DNA of 64,000 nucleotides, taken from Undibacterium umbellatum. Its GTDB lineage: Bacteria; Pseudomonadota; Gammaproteobacteria; Burkholderiales; Burkholderiaceae_D. How positions within the stretch are numbered: position 1 is the stretch's first letter; each line of letters begins with the position of its first letter. The notes under the pieces were generated by a model. The model searched no databases, had not been told where the DNA came from, and worked only from the letters and a program-made list of their open reading frames with translations. Below, one piece after another: positions 51,191 to 60,155 of the stretch. The translations under genes were made by a program, and so were the position numbers. The stretch spans positions 1 through 64,000 of the forward strand of contig NZ_JACOFX010000018.1 of NCBI RefSeq assembly GCF_014284125.1, in the 5' to 3' direction.

Positions 51191-51616
51191 TCAGACTTTA
51201 TAAGCCATGCCCACCGAGGCAGGTGCCGTATGTTTGAAACCAAATTGTGCATACAAGTCTTGCGCCGGGCCGTCTGCAATCAGGCTGACATAGGCAGATG
51301 GCGGTGCATGTTGCTGCAAATACTGCGTGATCTCACGCATGATCATCTTGCCCAGGCCCTTGCCCTGGTGTTCAGGTAGCACTGCGATATCCACCACCTG
51401 ATAAGCCGTGCCACCATCACCAATAACACGCCCCATGCCGACGACTTGCTCGCCACAGGTAATTTGTACGGCAAACAAGCTTGCGGGCAAGCCAAGTGCT
51501 GCGGCCTCTGCCGTCTTGGCACTTAAGCCTGAGGCCAGACGCAAGTGGCAATAAGTAGCCACATCAGGTATGGCGACGACAGCCTGGTAGTTACATTCAG
51601 TCTGGGTTGTAGTCAT
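51191..51616 (-). CDS. GNAT-family N-acetyltransferase
   Basis: 141 aa. The acetyl-CoA site is typical: VVDIAVLPEHQGKGLGKMIMREI, with the R/Q-x-x-G-x-G/A loop QGKGLG near residue 85. The preceding MGRVIGDGGTAYQ strand and the C-terminal FGFKHTAPASVGMAYKV complete the fold. ATG 51616 has GGAAG upstream; ATG 51628 is also possible. Substrate unknown. Confidence 0.9.
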   Translation of the reverse strand: MTTTQTECNYQAVVAIPDVATYCHLRLASGLSAKTAEAAALGLPASLFAVQITCGEQVVGMGRVIGDGGTAYQVVDIAVLPEHQGKGLGKMIMREITQYLQQHAPPSAYVSLIADGPAQDLYAQFGFKHTAPASVGMAYKV

Positions 51617-51685
51617 TTTTTCTTCCATGATCGGCAGAGAAGCTGATCTTCCAAGAAGTGTGCATTGCCAAACCGCCGCAAGCCA

Positions 51686-52078
51686 CTACGCTTCGACAAA
51701 ATTTAGCTCAATGCCATTGCCTTCAGGATCGTTAAAAAATATCTGGTGCTGGGTCGCAAACCCGGCAGATACTTCCACTGTAGCGTGACGATAGGGAATG
51801 TTATCACCAGCCAATATGGCCAGCATGGCTGGCAAATCTGAGCATGCGAAAGCGACATGATCAAAGCCAGTTTTCAATATTGTCTGGCGCGTTTCACCGG
51901 GGCGGTTTTCTGACAAGTGCAAGACATCGCGGCCACCTGCATACAGCCAAAAGCCAAAGCTTTTCAGCGGACGCGGCCCCTCGGTCAGACCGACATAGCG
52001 TATATAAAAATCCCTGAGTTTTGCCAGAGTGGCGCGATCACCGCGCAGATTGTAATGGCCAAGAGCGATTGCAGGCAT
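51686..52078 (-). CDS. VOC-family (glyoxalase/bleomycin-resistance fold) protein
   Basis: 130 aa. Two beta-alpha-beta modules: MPAIALGHYNLRGD with DFYIRYVGLTEGPRP, then TGFDHVAFACSDLPAML and FFNDPEGNGIELNFVEA, whose final Glu is a metal ligand. Metal-dependent dioxygenase or isomerase; the substrate is not predictable. Start 52078 restores the normal N-terminus. A repeat element lies directly upstream. Confidence 0.87.
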   Translation of the reverse strand: MPAIALGHYNLRGDRATLAKLRDFYIRYVGLTEGPRPLKSFGFWLYAGGRDVLHLSENRPGETRQTILKTGFDHVAFACSDLPAMLAILAGDNIPYRHATVEVSAGFATQHQIFFNDPEGNGIELNFVEA

Positions 52079-52110
52079 GGTTTTTTGCTTTCTACAGTCG
52101 GGTTTTCTAA

Positions 52111-52306
52111 TAGGACTTAGGCAAAATTGTCCCAGCAAGGCTATCGCTTCAGGAAACCTCCCTTGCCAGGGAGGCTCGTTACGTCGGCAGGCAACATGTT
52201 ACCTGAAACCCCGACTACACCGTAGCGACGAAGACAGTACTTTAGTACCGAATTTTACTAACTACCGGAGCTGCAACGCAGCTGGGGCGGTTTTGCGTAA
52301 GTCCTA
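52111..52306. mobile_element. 196-bp element with terminal inverted repeats (element R1)
   Basis: TAGGACTTAGGCAAAATTG (52111-52129) and the inverted copy ending at 52306 match at 19 of 23 positions over the full arms. Both ends carry TA, consistent with TA target duplication as for IS630/mariner-type elements. No coding capacity. The interior folds: hairpin CCTCCCT-TGCC-AGGGAGG (52157-52174), a three-part core at 52177-52227 shared with the element at 62283-62446, and AGCTGC-AAC-GCAGCT (52269-52283). The right end abuts the corA stop codon exactly. Confidence 0.7.
52177..52227 (+). repeat. structured repeat core, copy 1
   Basis: CGTTACG (52177-52183), outer stem GTCGG/CCGAC (52183-52187 with 52211-52215), inner 18-base hairpin CAGGCAACATGTTACCTG (52188-52205), linker AAACC, then TACACC. 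CGTTACG can also pair with CGTAGCG at 52221-52227. The same layout with different stem bases occurs at 62333-62376. Confidence 0.65.
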
Positions 52307-53275
52307 TCATTTAAGCCAGCCGCGACGGCGGAAGTACCAAAAAGGCGTCACCGCAGAGCCCAGCATCAGCGCCAGCGCAAACGGATAACCTAGTTGCCAG
52401 TCCAGTTCTGGGAACCAGCCCTTGAAGTTCATGCCATAGATACTGGCGATCAGGGTAGGTGGCAAGAAGGCCACGCTGGCGACCGAGAAAATCTTGATGA
52501 TCTTATTCTGGTTAATGTTGATGAAACCGACGGTGGCATCCATCAGGAAGTTGATCTTGTCGAACAAGAATGAAGTATGACCATCAAGTGATTCTATATC
52601 GCGCAGAATCTGGCGTGCTTCTTCAAACTGGTCAGCATTCAACAATCGGCCGCGCATCAAAAAGCTGACGGCACGGCGGGTGTCCATCATATTGCGGCGT
52701 ATGCGGCCATTCAAATCTTCTTCTACTGCAATCGAGTTCAGGGCTGCGGCAGCATCCTGATCGCTGAAGTTTTTTTGCAGCACGCTGCGGCTGACATCTT
52801 CCAGGTTTTGATAGATGCCTTCGAGTGCGTCGGCAGAATACTCGGCATCGGTTGCATACAGGTCCAGCAGTACATCCTTGTAATCAGCAATCGAACCAGG
52901 ACGCGAACGCGCGCGCATACGCACCAGGCGGAACACCGGCAAATCGATAGTATGGACAGAGAATAAAATATCACGCGCCAGGATAAAGGCCACAGTCACC
53001 GTGCGGGCCGGTTCATCGTCATCGTCGATCAGAAAATCGGTGCGCAGATGCAGGTCACCATTATCGGCTTCGTAATAACGCGCCGATGCTTCAATATCCT
53101 TGACCTCGTCTTCCCCCGGCAGGGTCACGCCATAGATACTCTTTACCCATTCGCGTTCTTCTTCATTGGGGTCAGTCAGGTCGACCCAGATAGGCAGGGT
53201 ATTTTCCAGATCAGCGCGGTTTTCCACGTTGATCTGGCTCAGGCGGCCATTGTGTAAGACGAAGACATTAATCAT
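52307..53275 (-). CDS. corA: CorA-family divalent cation transporter
   Basis: 322 aa from ATG 53275. The N-terminal cytoplasmic domain begins MINVFVLHNGRLSQINVEN, and the two C-terminal spans carry the filter YGMNFKGWF (GMN motif, about residue 280), ending FRRRGWLK. Pentameric Mg2+/Co2+ channel of the inner membrane. A longer frame upstream to 53380 lacks a ribosome site. The stop codon touches a transposable-element-like repeat. No ligand-sensing leader is obvious in the 100 bp upstream. Confidence 0.93.
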   Translation of the reverse strand: MINVFVLHNGRLSQINVENRADLENTLPIWVDLTDPNEEEREWVKSIYGVTLPGEDEVKDIEASARYYEADNGDLHLRTDFLIDDDDEPARTVTVAFILARDILFSVHTIDLPVFRLVRMRARSRPGSIADYKDVLLDLYATDAEYSADALEGIYQNLEDVSRSVLQKNFSDQDAAAALNSIAVEEDLNGRIRRNMMDTRRAVSFLMRGRLLNADQFEEARQILRDIESLDGHTSFLFDKINFLMDATVGFININQNKIIKIFSVASVAFLPPTLIASIYGMNFKGWFPELDWQLGYPFALALMLGSAVTPFWYFRRRGWLK

Positions 53276-53580
53276 AGGCGAATTCCGGGAAAGCAAAGTC
53301 TTTGGTTTGGCTGGATTGTAAACCTGTTTTACGCCTGTGGGCGGGGTAGGTGGGTATTTTATTTGGGGTTTTTGCAGCAACAGACATGCCTATTGACTGT
53401 TACTTTCCATGAACAATCCTTATTTACTGCGACAAACTGCTGCAATGCATGTCCTGAAAAAAATGACCAAAGAGTCCAAGATGCAAAATTATCATCTTAA
53501 GGCCATTGCCATCATGTTCAACATACCTGGATTCTGACAGGCAGCCCGTTTTTATAGGCAAGCGTGACAAGCCTGACAAG
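53276..53580. other. intergenic, nothing recognised
   Basis: Holds the corA promoter region. No convincing gene or repeat. The left part could be read as an upstream extension of corA but lacks a ribosome site. Confidence 0.5.
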
Positions 53581-53599
53581 CTGGGGCATGCTGCCCCAG
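53581..53599 (-). terminator. hairpin after the VWA lipoprotein gene
   Basis: CTGGGGCA-TGC-TGCCCCAG, a perfect 8-bp stem, 18 bp beyond the VWA stop codon on the minus strand. Only a weak T-rich tail follows, so termination efficiency is uncertain. Confidence 0.55.
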
Positions 53600-53616
53600 C
53601 CAGTCCGACTTTATTG

Positions 53617-55323
53617 TCACTGACGTTTCAGAGTCGCTGACAATTCCACCAGTCGCAAGAATTCGGCGCGGTGGCCATAGCGGTCATTGCCACGGGCGTC
53701 GCGGGCAATAACCAGGGCATCGCTAGCATTAAAGTTACCTATCAACGTACTGCCACGTAACCATTGCGCCCAGCCGGCAACGGCGGTGGCAAAGCGAAAG
53801 TCACTGTCAACTTTATCCAGTGCTGGCAAACTGGCAGGCTGCTTGACGGCAAAGGCGATCAGCTTGCTGGTGCTGCTGCCCGGATCCTTATACCTGACCT
53901 TGATCCAGGCCAATTCGTCAGCATTTGCAGCAGGTGTAGCTGCTGGTTTGCCCTTCTTTTGATAGCGCAAGGCGTCAACCTTGCCTGTCACACCTTTTGG
54001 TATCACTTCATACAAGGCGGTGACGGCGTGACCGGCACCGACATCACCAGCGTCCACCTTGTCGTCATTGAATTGCTCGCGAGTCAGTGCACGTAATTCA
54101 TAGCCAATGAGACGGTATTCATTGACATTGGCTGGATTGAATTCCACCTGCAATTTCACATCCTGGGCGATCACCGCCAGGGTGGAGGTAAATTCATTGA
54201 CCAGCACCTTGTGCGCTTCTTGCAGGGTATCAAGATAGTGGTAGCTGCCATCACCAATATCGGCCAGTTGCTTCATCAGGGCTTCATTGTAATTGCTGTC
54301 ACCCACACCCAGGGTGCTGAATCCCGTGCCTGATTGGCGCTCGGTTTCAACCAGGGTTTTCAATTGCTTGGGATCAGTCACGCCGACATTCAAATCACCA
54401 TCGGTAGCCAGCAAGACGCGGTTGATGCCGCCCTTGATATGGGCTTCACGCGCCTGCGCATAAGCCAGACGTATACCAGCCTCGCCTGCGGTGCTGCCAG
54501 ATGCCACCAGCATCTCGATGGCATTATTGATTTTTTCTTTTTCATTACCCGCCGTGGCAGGCAAAACCACGTTGGTGCCGCTTGCATAGGTGACCAGGCT
54601 GACGCGGTCTACTGCGCGCATCTGGGCCACCAGCAATTTCAATGCAGACTTCACCAGGGGCAAGCGGTCTGTGGGCGACATGGAACCGGATACATCCACC
54701 AAAAAAACCAGGTTAGCTGCTGGCAAACTTTCCTTGGCAAGATCCTTGCCTTTGATGGCAATACGCAAAAGGCCATGCTCATGCTTCCACGGTGCGGCTG
54801 CCAGTTGTGCATGGATGCTGAAAGGCTGGGAATCGCCTGCTTTGGGGCCGGCATAGTCATAGCCGAAATAATTCACCATCTCTTCAGCACGCACTGCATC
54901 CCGTGGCGGCAACTGACCACGATTGATGAAGCGGCGCACATTGGCATAGCTGCCCGTATCGACATCGGCGCTGAAAGTAGACAAGGGTTCTTCAGCCACG
55001 CGCTTCCAGGGATTGTCAGCAAATTCCTGGTATTTGGCGGTATTGGCAGGCTGCGGCGGGATATAGGCTTGTGCACCAGGGGCCAGCATCTTCAGCGCCG
55101 GCGACGCATGCATCTCTGGCCTTGGCGATATAGGTGACACAGGTGATGGCGGAGGAGCTGGAGCAACGGCAACAGGTGTCCGTCTTTCTGCTGCGCCTTG
55201 CTCCGGGATATGCGTACAGGCCAGCAATACTGACGAAGCAAGCAGCGCTGCCAGTGGGGTAAAGAATGGCGCAAATCGTGGAGCAGAAGTTGGCTGCAAG
55301 CAGCCTGTTGAAGGCGTTTTCAA
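53617..55323 (-). CDS. von Willebrand A-domain lipoprotein, YfbK-like
   Basis: 568 aa. Lipobox LLAC with Cys36. A Pro/Ala-rich linker (PVAVAPAPPPSPVSPISPR) and a YfbK N-terminal domain (FADNPWKRVAEEPLSTFSADVDTGSYANVRR, in parts) precede a VWA domain with intact MIDAS: FLVDVSGSMSPTDR, ATDGDLN. The C-terminal DUF3520 region ends at FLRLVELSATLKR. It is an outer-membrane-anchored calcium/magnesium-dependent adhesion-type protein of unknown ligand. The gene stands alone. Pro-rich linker codons are repetitive but no tandem duplication was found. Confidence 0.88.
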   Translation of the reverse strand: MKTPSTGCLQPTSAPRFAPFFTPLAALLASSVLLACTHIPEQGAAERRTPVAVAPAPPPSPVSPISPRPEMHASPALKMLAPGAQAYIPPQPANTAKYQEFADNPWKRVAEEPLSTFSADVDTGSYANVRRFINRGQLPPRDAVRAEEMVNYFGYDYAGPKAGDSQPFSIHAQLAAAPWKHEHGLLRIAIKGKDLAKESLPAANLVFLVDVSGSMSPTDRLPLVKSALKLLVAQMRAVDRVSLVTYASGTNVVLPATAGNEKEKINNAIEMLVASGSTAGEAGIRLAYAQAREAHIKGGINRVLLATDGDLNVGVTDPKQLKTLVETERQSGTGFSTLGVGDSNYNEALMKQLADIGDGSYHYLDTLQEAHKVLVNEFTSTLAVIAQDVKLQVEFNPANVNEYRLIGYELRALTREQFNDDKVDAGDVGAGHAVTALYEVIPKGVTGKVDALRYQKKGKPAATPAANADELAWIKVRYKDPGSSTSKLIAFAVKQPASLPALDKVDSDFRFATAVAGWAQWLRGSTLIGNFNASDALVIARDARGNDRYGHRAEFLRLVELSATLKRQ

Positions 55324-55509
55324 TTAGGGCATCCTTTTCAGTTTATGTCTGGCATCCCTGCTTAACGGCTGGACAGCCTGTAGCGTTGACTTCAATATAA
55401 CAAAAAAGCCTGGCCGAGACGGTAAACACTTTGCGCGTAGCTCGGTCTATTGTCGCTGGGTCTATCGTGACAGCATGAAGCAAGAGTCAGACGCCGATAT
55501 CAATACTCC
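55324..55509. other. intergenic region upstream of the VWA gene
   Basis: Contains a possible weak minus-strand terminator for the following gene: CCGAG (55444-55440) and CTCGG (55415-55411) with a long loop, then TTTTTT at 55410-55405. The VWA promoter must also lie here but I cannot place it. Confidence 0.35.
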
Positions 55510-56028
55510 CTAATCAGTCCACATGGTTTCCACCAATGTTTCAACTTCCACTGTACGTCCGAGTTTATCAGCGGCAATCTTCCATTCTGCGGGTGCCGGG
55601 CTAAGTTCTATAGACTGGGCACCACCATTGATGCCAACCTTAAGTGCAAACAATACCAAACCACTGTAACTGGGCGGTTTGACGCTGCTGACTGCATTTT
55701 TCAAGATGTTTTGCGTGCGCGGAGAAATACCGGATCGGAAATCCAGCCAGGCTGTCGATTTGCTACCAGGTTTGATTCCCACCACCACAAAACCACCTGC
55801 CACTTCCATACTGGGCACAGGCTCTATGCTGGCAGCCAGGGCTTGCTCTAATTCCTTAATATAGCTGGCCAGTGTTCCTACGTCTGGCACCCTTTTCGTC
55901 AATACTGCTTCAGGCTGCAAAAGCACGACATTAAAGGTACGAAAATTACCTTTGGCAAAAACGCTAGAGGTAAAAGCAGACAGCAAAACGATGAGCAAGG
56001 TTTTAGTTACAACGGTACTGAATTTCAT
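55510..56028 (-). CDS. exported protein of unknown function
   Basis: 172 aa from ATG 56028. A clear signal peptide (VVTKTLLIVLLSAFTSSVFA) is followed by a mature domain with SMEVAGGFVVVGIKPGSKSTAWLDF and GLVLFALKVGINGG. No cysteines in the mature part and no family recognised. The start gives a good signal sequence, although no Shine-Dalgarno is visible. The 5' flank to 56402 holds no gene. Confidence 0.72.
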   Translation of the reverse strand: MKFSTVVTKTLLIVLLSAFTSSVFAKGNFRTFNVVLLQPEAVLTKRVPDVGTLASYIKELEQALAASIEPVPSMEVAGGFVVVGIKPGSKSTAWLDFRSGISPRTQNILKNAVSSVKPPSYSGLVLFALKVGINGGAQSIELSPAPAEWKIAADKLGRTVEVETLVETMWTD

Positions 56029-56402
56029 GATGGAAAGCGTCAGGGTGACAAGAGAGCCCAGCATAGCATAAGACCATGCCAGCATCAGAGTGGGCATGGA
56101 ATTTACCAGAGTCTTCAGTATCGAAAAAAGCGGTATGCAACATGACGCACAGCCCTGCCCTGGCGAAGGTCAGCACCTCTTTAAGTAAGCGGTGTTAACA
56201 TGCCCATTGCGTGAAGATATCTTGTTGCTGTGTCATGCTATGCCCTTTTGCATGGTAAATACTGAAGCGCTTGTTTCCATGAATTAAGCATGGGCTGAAG
56301 TTATAATCTTCAGAAGTTCGCAAACGCCTACCAACAGTCAAGAATACTCTTCCCTGACCATTTCATGACCAGGCAGTCACCTATTTTTCTGATGAACATA
56401 CC
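56029..56402. other. intergenic, nothing recognised
   Basis: About 370 bp between divergent genes. A perfect TATAAT at 56302-56307 is a candidate -10 box for the PH-like gene at 56403, but no -35 box lies at normal spacing. No repeat or RNA recognised. Confidence 0.45.
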
Positions 56403-56960
56403 ATGACTACCAGCCTGTTCCCGCAAATTACTTCCCAGTTATCCAGCAATGAACGTCTGCTATGGTCAGGTCAACCACGCCAAGGCTTCATGCTCCAGGC
56501 AACGGATTTGTTCATGATACCGTTCAGTCTGATGTGGGGAGGCTTTGCCCTGTTTTGGGAATATACCGTCATCACTTCGAATGCCCCACTACTCTTTTGG
56601 CTATGGGGCATTCCCTTCGTGCTGATCGGTTTATACATGATCATAGGCCGGTTCTTTTTTGAAGCTCTGCAACGTGCCAAAACCTTTTATGCAGTGACCG
56701 ACGAACGTGTACTCATCGTATCCGGCATATTCACTTCAAGCATTACCTCACTTAACCTGCATAGCCTGGGAGAACTTAGTCTGACTGAGGGAAAGAATGG
56801 AGAAGGCAGTGTCATCTTTGGCCATAACCCGTTAGCGAACCTGTTAGCAGGTTTCTCTGGATTGGCTGGCACGCTGAATTCAAAAATGACGCAGTTTCGA
56901 TCGATAGCAGGGGCGAAGCAGGTGTTTGACTTGATACACCAGACCAAGAGAATGTCTTGA
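56403..56960 (+). CDS. PH-like-domain membrane protein
   Basis: 185 aa. Two membrane spans at about residues 37-55 and 63-83 (LFWLWGIPFVLIGLYMIIG), then a bacterial PH-like domain: FYAVTDERVLIVSGIFTSSITSLNL, GSVIFGHNPLA. The spacing matches YdbS/bPH-type proteins with unknown function. The gene stands between convergent genes and has no clear Shine-Dalgarno. Confidence 0.7.
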   Translation: MTTSLFPQITSQLSSNERLLWSGQPRQGFMLQATDLFMIPFSLMWGGFALFWEYTVITSNAPLLFWLWGIPFVLIGLYMIIGRFFFEALQRAKTFYAVTDERVLIVSGIFTSSITSLNLHSLGELSLTEGKNGEGSVIFGHNPLANLLAGFSGLAGTLNSKMTQFRSIAGAKQVFDLIHQTKRMS

Positions 56961-56970
56961 AGTGAAAAAA

Positions 56971-57522
56971 TTACTTCGTCGCTCTATCAATCGCCCGGTT
57001 CATGGCCTTTAGGCGCAGGTCATCATCAGCAACACTGGAAGCTGGGGCGCCTTTGCCCATTGCCTGTTCCATGATTTTTTTCTTCATTTCTTCATTCGTC
57101 ATGGATGCTGGGTTTGCACTGCCCGCAGCATTGGCAGCATCATCTTTGGCAACGGCAGTTTTTGGCGGCTCCATGCCTTTGGAATCGTTGAGCTTGATTT
57201 TTTTGGTGGTGGGATTGGTATCCAGGCACAGGGTATCTGAATACACGGTCTTGCCATCGATTGTGCAGCGGCGTACACCTTCGCTAATGGTGGCTGCCTG
57301 GCGCATACCCGGTCTTTCGCTGCTACCAGTTGGCAGGCCCGTGCTGCCCTGGACGTCATTGCGGATGACGGCGGCAGCCTTGCCAAAACGTGCCCTCAGG
57401 TCTTGCATGGGCAAGTGACCGTTACGCATGTAATACAGGAAGGTCATGCCCAGCGCAGCCACCAGCATGGAAATGATGGATACCATGATCAGGCTGATTC
57501 CGGTTTGTTTGTTTAGCTTCAT
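56971..57522 (-). CDS. DUF4124-like membrane-anchored protein
   Basis: 183 aa. One N-terminal span (SLIMVSIISMLVAALGMTFLYY, residues 10-31). RRCTIDGKTVYSDTLC (about residues 83-98) is the short DUF4124-type motif with two cysteines. The tail is charged and repetitive (MTNEEMKKKIMEQAMGKG, DDDLRLKAMNRAIDRATK). Its ATG overlaps the mtgA stop (57519-57522), so it is the last gene of the rnb-to-mtgA transcript. Confidence 0.75.
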   Translation of the reverse strand: MKLNKQTGISLIMVSIISMLVAALGMTFLYYMRNGHLPMQDLRARFGKAAAVIRNDVQGSTGLPTGSSERPGMRQAATISEGVRRCTIDGKTVYSDTLCLDTNPTTKKIKLNDSKGMEPPKTAVAKDDAANAAGSANPASMTNEEMKKKIMEQAMGKGAPASSVADDDLRLKAMNRAIDRATK

Positions 57523-58214
57523 GGCAATTCTGAATTATTCATGCGTTGCAGGATCACTTCGCTACGTCTTTGCAAATAGCCTGATCCAGGATTCTTATAA
57601 AAGTAGCGCGGCTTGGGTAACATCACGGCCAGTCTGGCCGCCTGTGAGGGTCCGAGATTGGCAGCGCTGGTACGATAATAGTGCTGTGCTGCAGCTTCGG
57701 CACCGAACACACCGACACCCCATTCTACGACATTCAAGTAGATTTCCAGGATACGTTGTTTATCCATGCATTTTTCCAGCATGTAGGTGATGATAAGTTC
57801 TTCACCCTTGCGGAAGTAACTTCGGTCAGACGAAAGAAACAGGTTCTTGGCCAGCTGCTGGGTAATGGTGGAGCCGCCAGAAACGACCTTGCCTTTTTTC
57901 TGGTTTTTCTCGTAGGCATTTTGCATGGCTTCCCAATCGACACCCTCATGATCGACAAAGCTGTCGTCTTCTGAAGCAATAACGGCGCGCTTCAGATGAT
58001 TGGAAATACGGTTATATGGCACCCATTTATGCTTGAGTTGAAAGTTTGGTTTCTTGTCTTGCAAAACATCCAGCTGCTGACGCATGAAGCTGGTGGATGT
58101 GGGGTTATGATCTATCCACCACCATATATGCGCCAGATAATAGACTTGTAAAAGGGTGAACAACAGCAGGGGCACGAGCACCAGCCACAACAGAAGACGG
58201 CCAAATAATTTCAT
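57519..58214 (-). CDS. mtgA: monofunctional biosynthetic peptidoglycan transglycosylase
   Basis: 231 aa from ATG 58214. One N-terminal membrane span (LLLWLVLVPLLLFTLLQVYY) and a GT51 domain with the catalytic Glu in IASEDDSFVDHEGVDWEAM and the second motif GGSTITQQLAKNLFLS. It polymerises lipid II glycan strands without a transpeptidase domain. The start overlaps the aroE stop (58211-58214) and its own stop overlaps the next gene, so expression is coupled. A longer upstream frame is not used. Confidence 0.95.
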   Translation of the reverse strand: MKLFGRLLLWLVLVPLLLFTLLQVYYLAHIWWWIDHNPTSTSFMRQQLDVLQDKKPNFQLKHKWVPYNRISNHLKRAVIASEDDSFVDHEGVDWEAMQNAYEKNQKKGKVVSGGSTITQQLAKNLFLSSDRSYFRKGEELIITYMLEKCMDKQRILEIYLNVVEWGVGVFGAEAAAQHYYRTSAANLGPSQAARLAVMLPKPRYFYKNPGSGYLQRRSEVILQRMNNSELP

Positions 58215-59050
58215 GCCTGGTTCGCCTGCAAAGTGGCACGCATCTCCGCCAGCACTTGTGCCGATGGCGGGCGTACACCGCGCCACAGGGCGAAGGCTTC
58301 TGCCGCCTGTTCGACCAGCATACCCAGGCCATCACGGCATTGCGCACCGTGGCTGGCGGCCAGTCGCAAAAATGCAGTGGGTGCTGCGGCATACATCATG
58401 TCGTAGGCCAGCGTATCTTTACCGAATACTGTCGCTGCCAGAGGTGGCACATCGTCATTAATGCTGGCCGAGGTGGCATTGATGATGATATCAAACGGTT
58501 GTTGCAAATCTTCAAAACGACAGGCCAGAAGTTCGCAACCCTCGCTCAGGCTCTTTACCTGATCCTTTAAATCCTGCGCTTTGGCAAGCGTACGGTTGGC
58601 GATAGTCAGCGAGGCAGGTTGCTCTTGCAATAGCGGCAGCAAGGCACCACGGGCGGCACCGCCTGCGCCGAGCAAGAGCAGGCGTTTTCCTCGCAGGCTG
58701 ATCCCGGCATTGCGCACGATATCGGCCACCAGGCCTATGCCGTCAGTGTTATCACCGTAGACGCGGCCCTGCTCAAACTTGAGGGTGTTGACGGCACCCG
58801 CAATTTTGGCGCGCTCACTTAATTCAGTGGCAAGTGCAAAGGCTTCCAGCTTGAAAGGAAGGGTGACATTGCCCCCCCTGCCACCTTTAGCGATGAAGTC
58901 ATGGACAGTGCTGGCAAAACCGTCCAGTGGTGCCAGCAGGCGTTGATAATCCAGTTGCTGGCCCGTCAGTTCAGCAAAGCGGGCATGGATGGCGGGTGAC
59001 TTGCTATGCGCAATCGGATTACCTATGACGACATACTGGTCTGGTTTCAA
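58211..59050 (-). CDS. aroE: shikimate dehydrogenase
   Basis: 279 aa. Substrate-site motifs AHSKSPAIHARF and NVTLPFKLEAF (catalytic Lys) and NTDGIGLVADI (catalytic Asp) are intact, with the NADP Rossmann GAGGAARGALLPLL. Reduces 3-dehydroshikimate in aromatic amino-acid synthesis. Start overlaps the TonB-like stop (59047-59050), stop overlaps mtgA. Confidence 0.96.
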   Translation of the reverse strand: MKPDQYVVIGNPIAHSKSPAIHARFAELTGQQLDYQRLLAPLDGFASTVHDFIAKGGRGGNVTLPFKLEAFALATELSERAKIAGAVNTLKFEQGRVYGDNTDGIGLVADIVRNAGISLRGKRLLLLGAGGAARGALLPLLQEQPASLTIANRTLAKAQDLKDQVKSLSEGCELLACRFEDLQQPFDIIINATSASINDDVPPLAATVFGKDTLAYDMMYAAAPTAFLRLAASHGAQCRDGLGMLVEQAAEAFALWRGVRPPSAQVLAEMRATLQANQA

Positions 59051-60141
59051 TTTGGTCCCTTGCGCAATTCAGTTTCCAACTGCTGTTCACGGGTGAATTT
59101 AAAGCGGGCAAACATGATGAACACTTCATTGCTGTTTGGCCCCAGACTGGCTTTCGGATAATGCCCAAACGGCCCGGAACGGCGGACAATACGCAGTGCA
59201 GCAGCATCAAGTGCCTTGTCACCTGACGACACTTCGATGCGCGGTCCGCCTTCTTTTTCATAGATGGTTCCATCCTGGTAAATAGGAATGGAAACAAACA
59301 TTTCGCCATACAGTTTTTTGCCATCCTTTTGCGGGAAATTCAGCGTACCGGTATCTTCTATGCGCTTTTGCACAGCCTTGTAATAGATCGCATGATCGAG
59401 GCGTTTGGTACTGGGCGTGATATAGGTTTTGCGCGGACGCTTGTTCTGGTCTTCTATGGTTTGCGAAATTTCTGCTGCCATGCGCGCCAGAGCTTTGGTG
59501 GTATCCACGCTATCCTCACCGGTAGATGGCCTGGGTTTTTCGTCAGTATTTTTCTTTTCCTGTTTTTGCTGACGGAAGTCGTCTTTGAGCTTGGCCTGAT
59601 CCATCAATTGTTTTTGCTGCTCTTCCAGCTCGGCAATTTTACGGGTATTGGTTTGCAGCGCATCGCCATCTTCACTGCGCTTCATATCCGGCAAAGGTGA
59701 TTTGCTGCGGCCACTGTCATGTGCACCGCCCCCATCCAGGTCAGCCTGGGCCAGCGCCTCGGCATTCACCGGGCGTTTGGCATGCTTGGAGTTAACCAGA
59801 ATGATTTCGAGATCAGCATCACGAGGCTTGTTGTCCACTGTTTTTGGCATAACAAAATGCACCAGCAAGGCCAGTGCATGCAAGACCAGCGAGGCCGTGA
59901 TGGCGACAGTGAAAATCAGTTTTTCATAGTTGGCTCTTTCTGTCCGCACTTCAATAGATGCAAGTTTGCCTGAGCTATTTTTAGCGCTACTGCTCTTTGC
60001 CGTCACTGCAGCAGCTGTTGCTGTTGTGACGGAGGTAGTGGACACAGCATCGCCTGCCTTGGCGAGCTGGCCTTGCTCGCCAGGCAGTTTTTCTTGTTTG
60101 ACCTGTTTTTCAGGCCTGGGTTTTTTATTCTGACTTTTCAT
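59047..60141 (-). CDS. TonB-family energy-transducer-like protein
   Basis: 364 aa. A long, Lys/Ala-rich cytoplasmic segment (residues 1-70) precedes one span (LIFTVAITASLVLHALALLV, about 74-93), a polar linker with a coiled coil (ELEEQQKQLMDQAKLKDDF), and a C-terminal TonB-like domain (GEMFVSIPIYQDGTIYEKEG; DKALDAAALRIVRRSGPF). It lacks the usual Pro-rich region and ExbBD partners, so it may be a structural TonB-C protein instead of the main TonB. Part of the rnb-aroE line: 14 bp follow rnb. Confidence 0.8.
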   Translation of the reverse strand: MKSQNKKPRPEKQVKQEKLPGEQGQLAKAGDAVSTTSVTTATAAAVTAKSSSAKNSSGKLASIEVRTERANYEKLIFTVAITASLVLHALALLVHFVMPKTVDNKPRDADLEIILVNSKHAKRPVNAEALAQADLDGGGAHDSGRSKSPLPDMKRSEDGDALQTNTRKIAELEEQQKQLMDQAKLKDDFRQQKQEKKNTDEKPRPSTGEDSVDTTKALARMAAEISQTIEDQNKRPRKTYITPSTKRLDHAIYYKAVQKRIEDTGTLNFPQKDGKKLYGEMFVSIPIYQDGTIYEKEGGPRIEVSSGDKALDAAALRIVRRSGPFGHYPKASLGPNSNEVFIMFARFKFTREQQLETELRKGPN

Positions 60142-60155
60142 TACTAGGCTTGAGG

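Noticed and set aside
52177..52227. Integron attC site
   Set aside because: GTTACG does not meet the attC core consensus and no integrase or cassette is present.
54334..55137. 267-codon plus-strand frame inside the VWA gene
   Set aside because: Antisense shadow with no recognisable domain.
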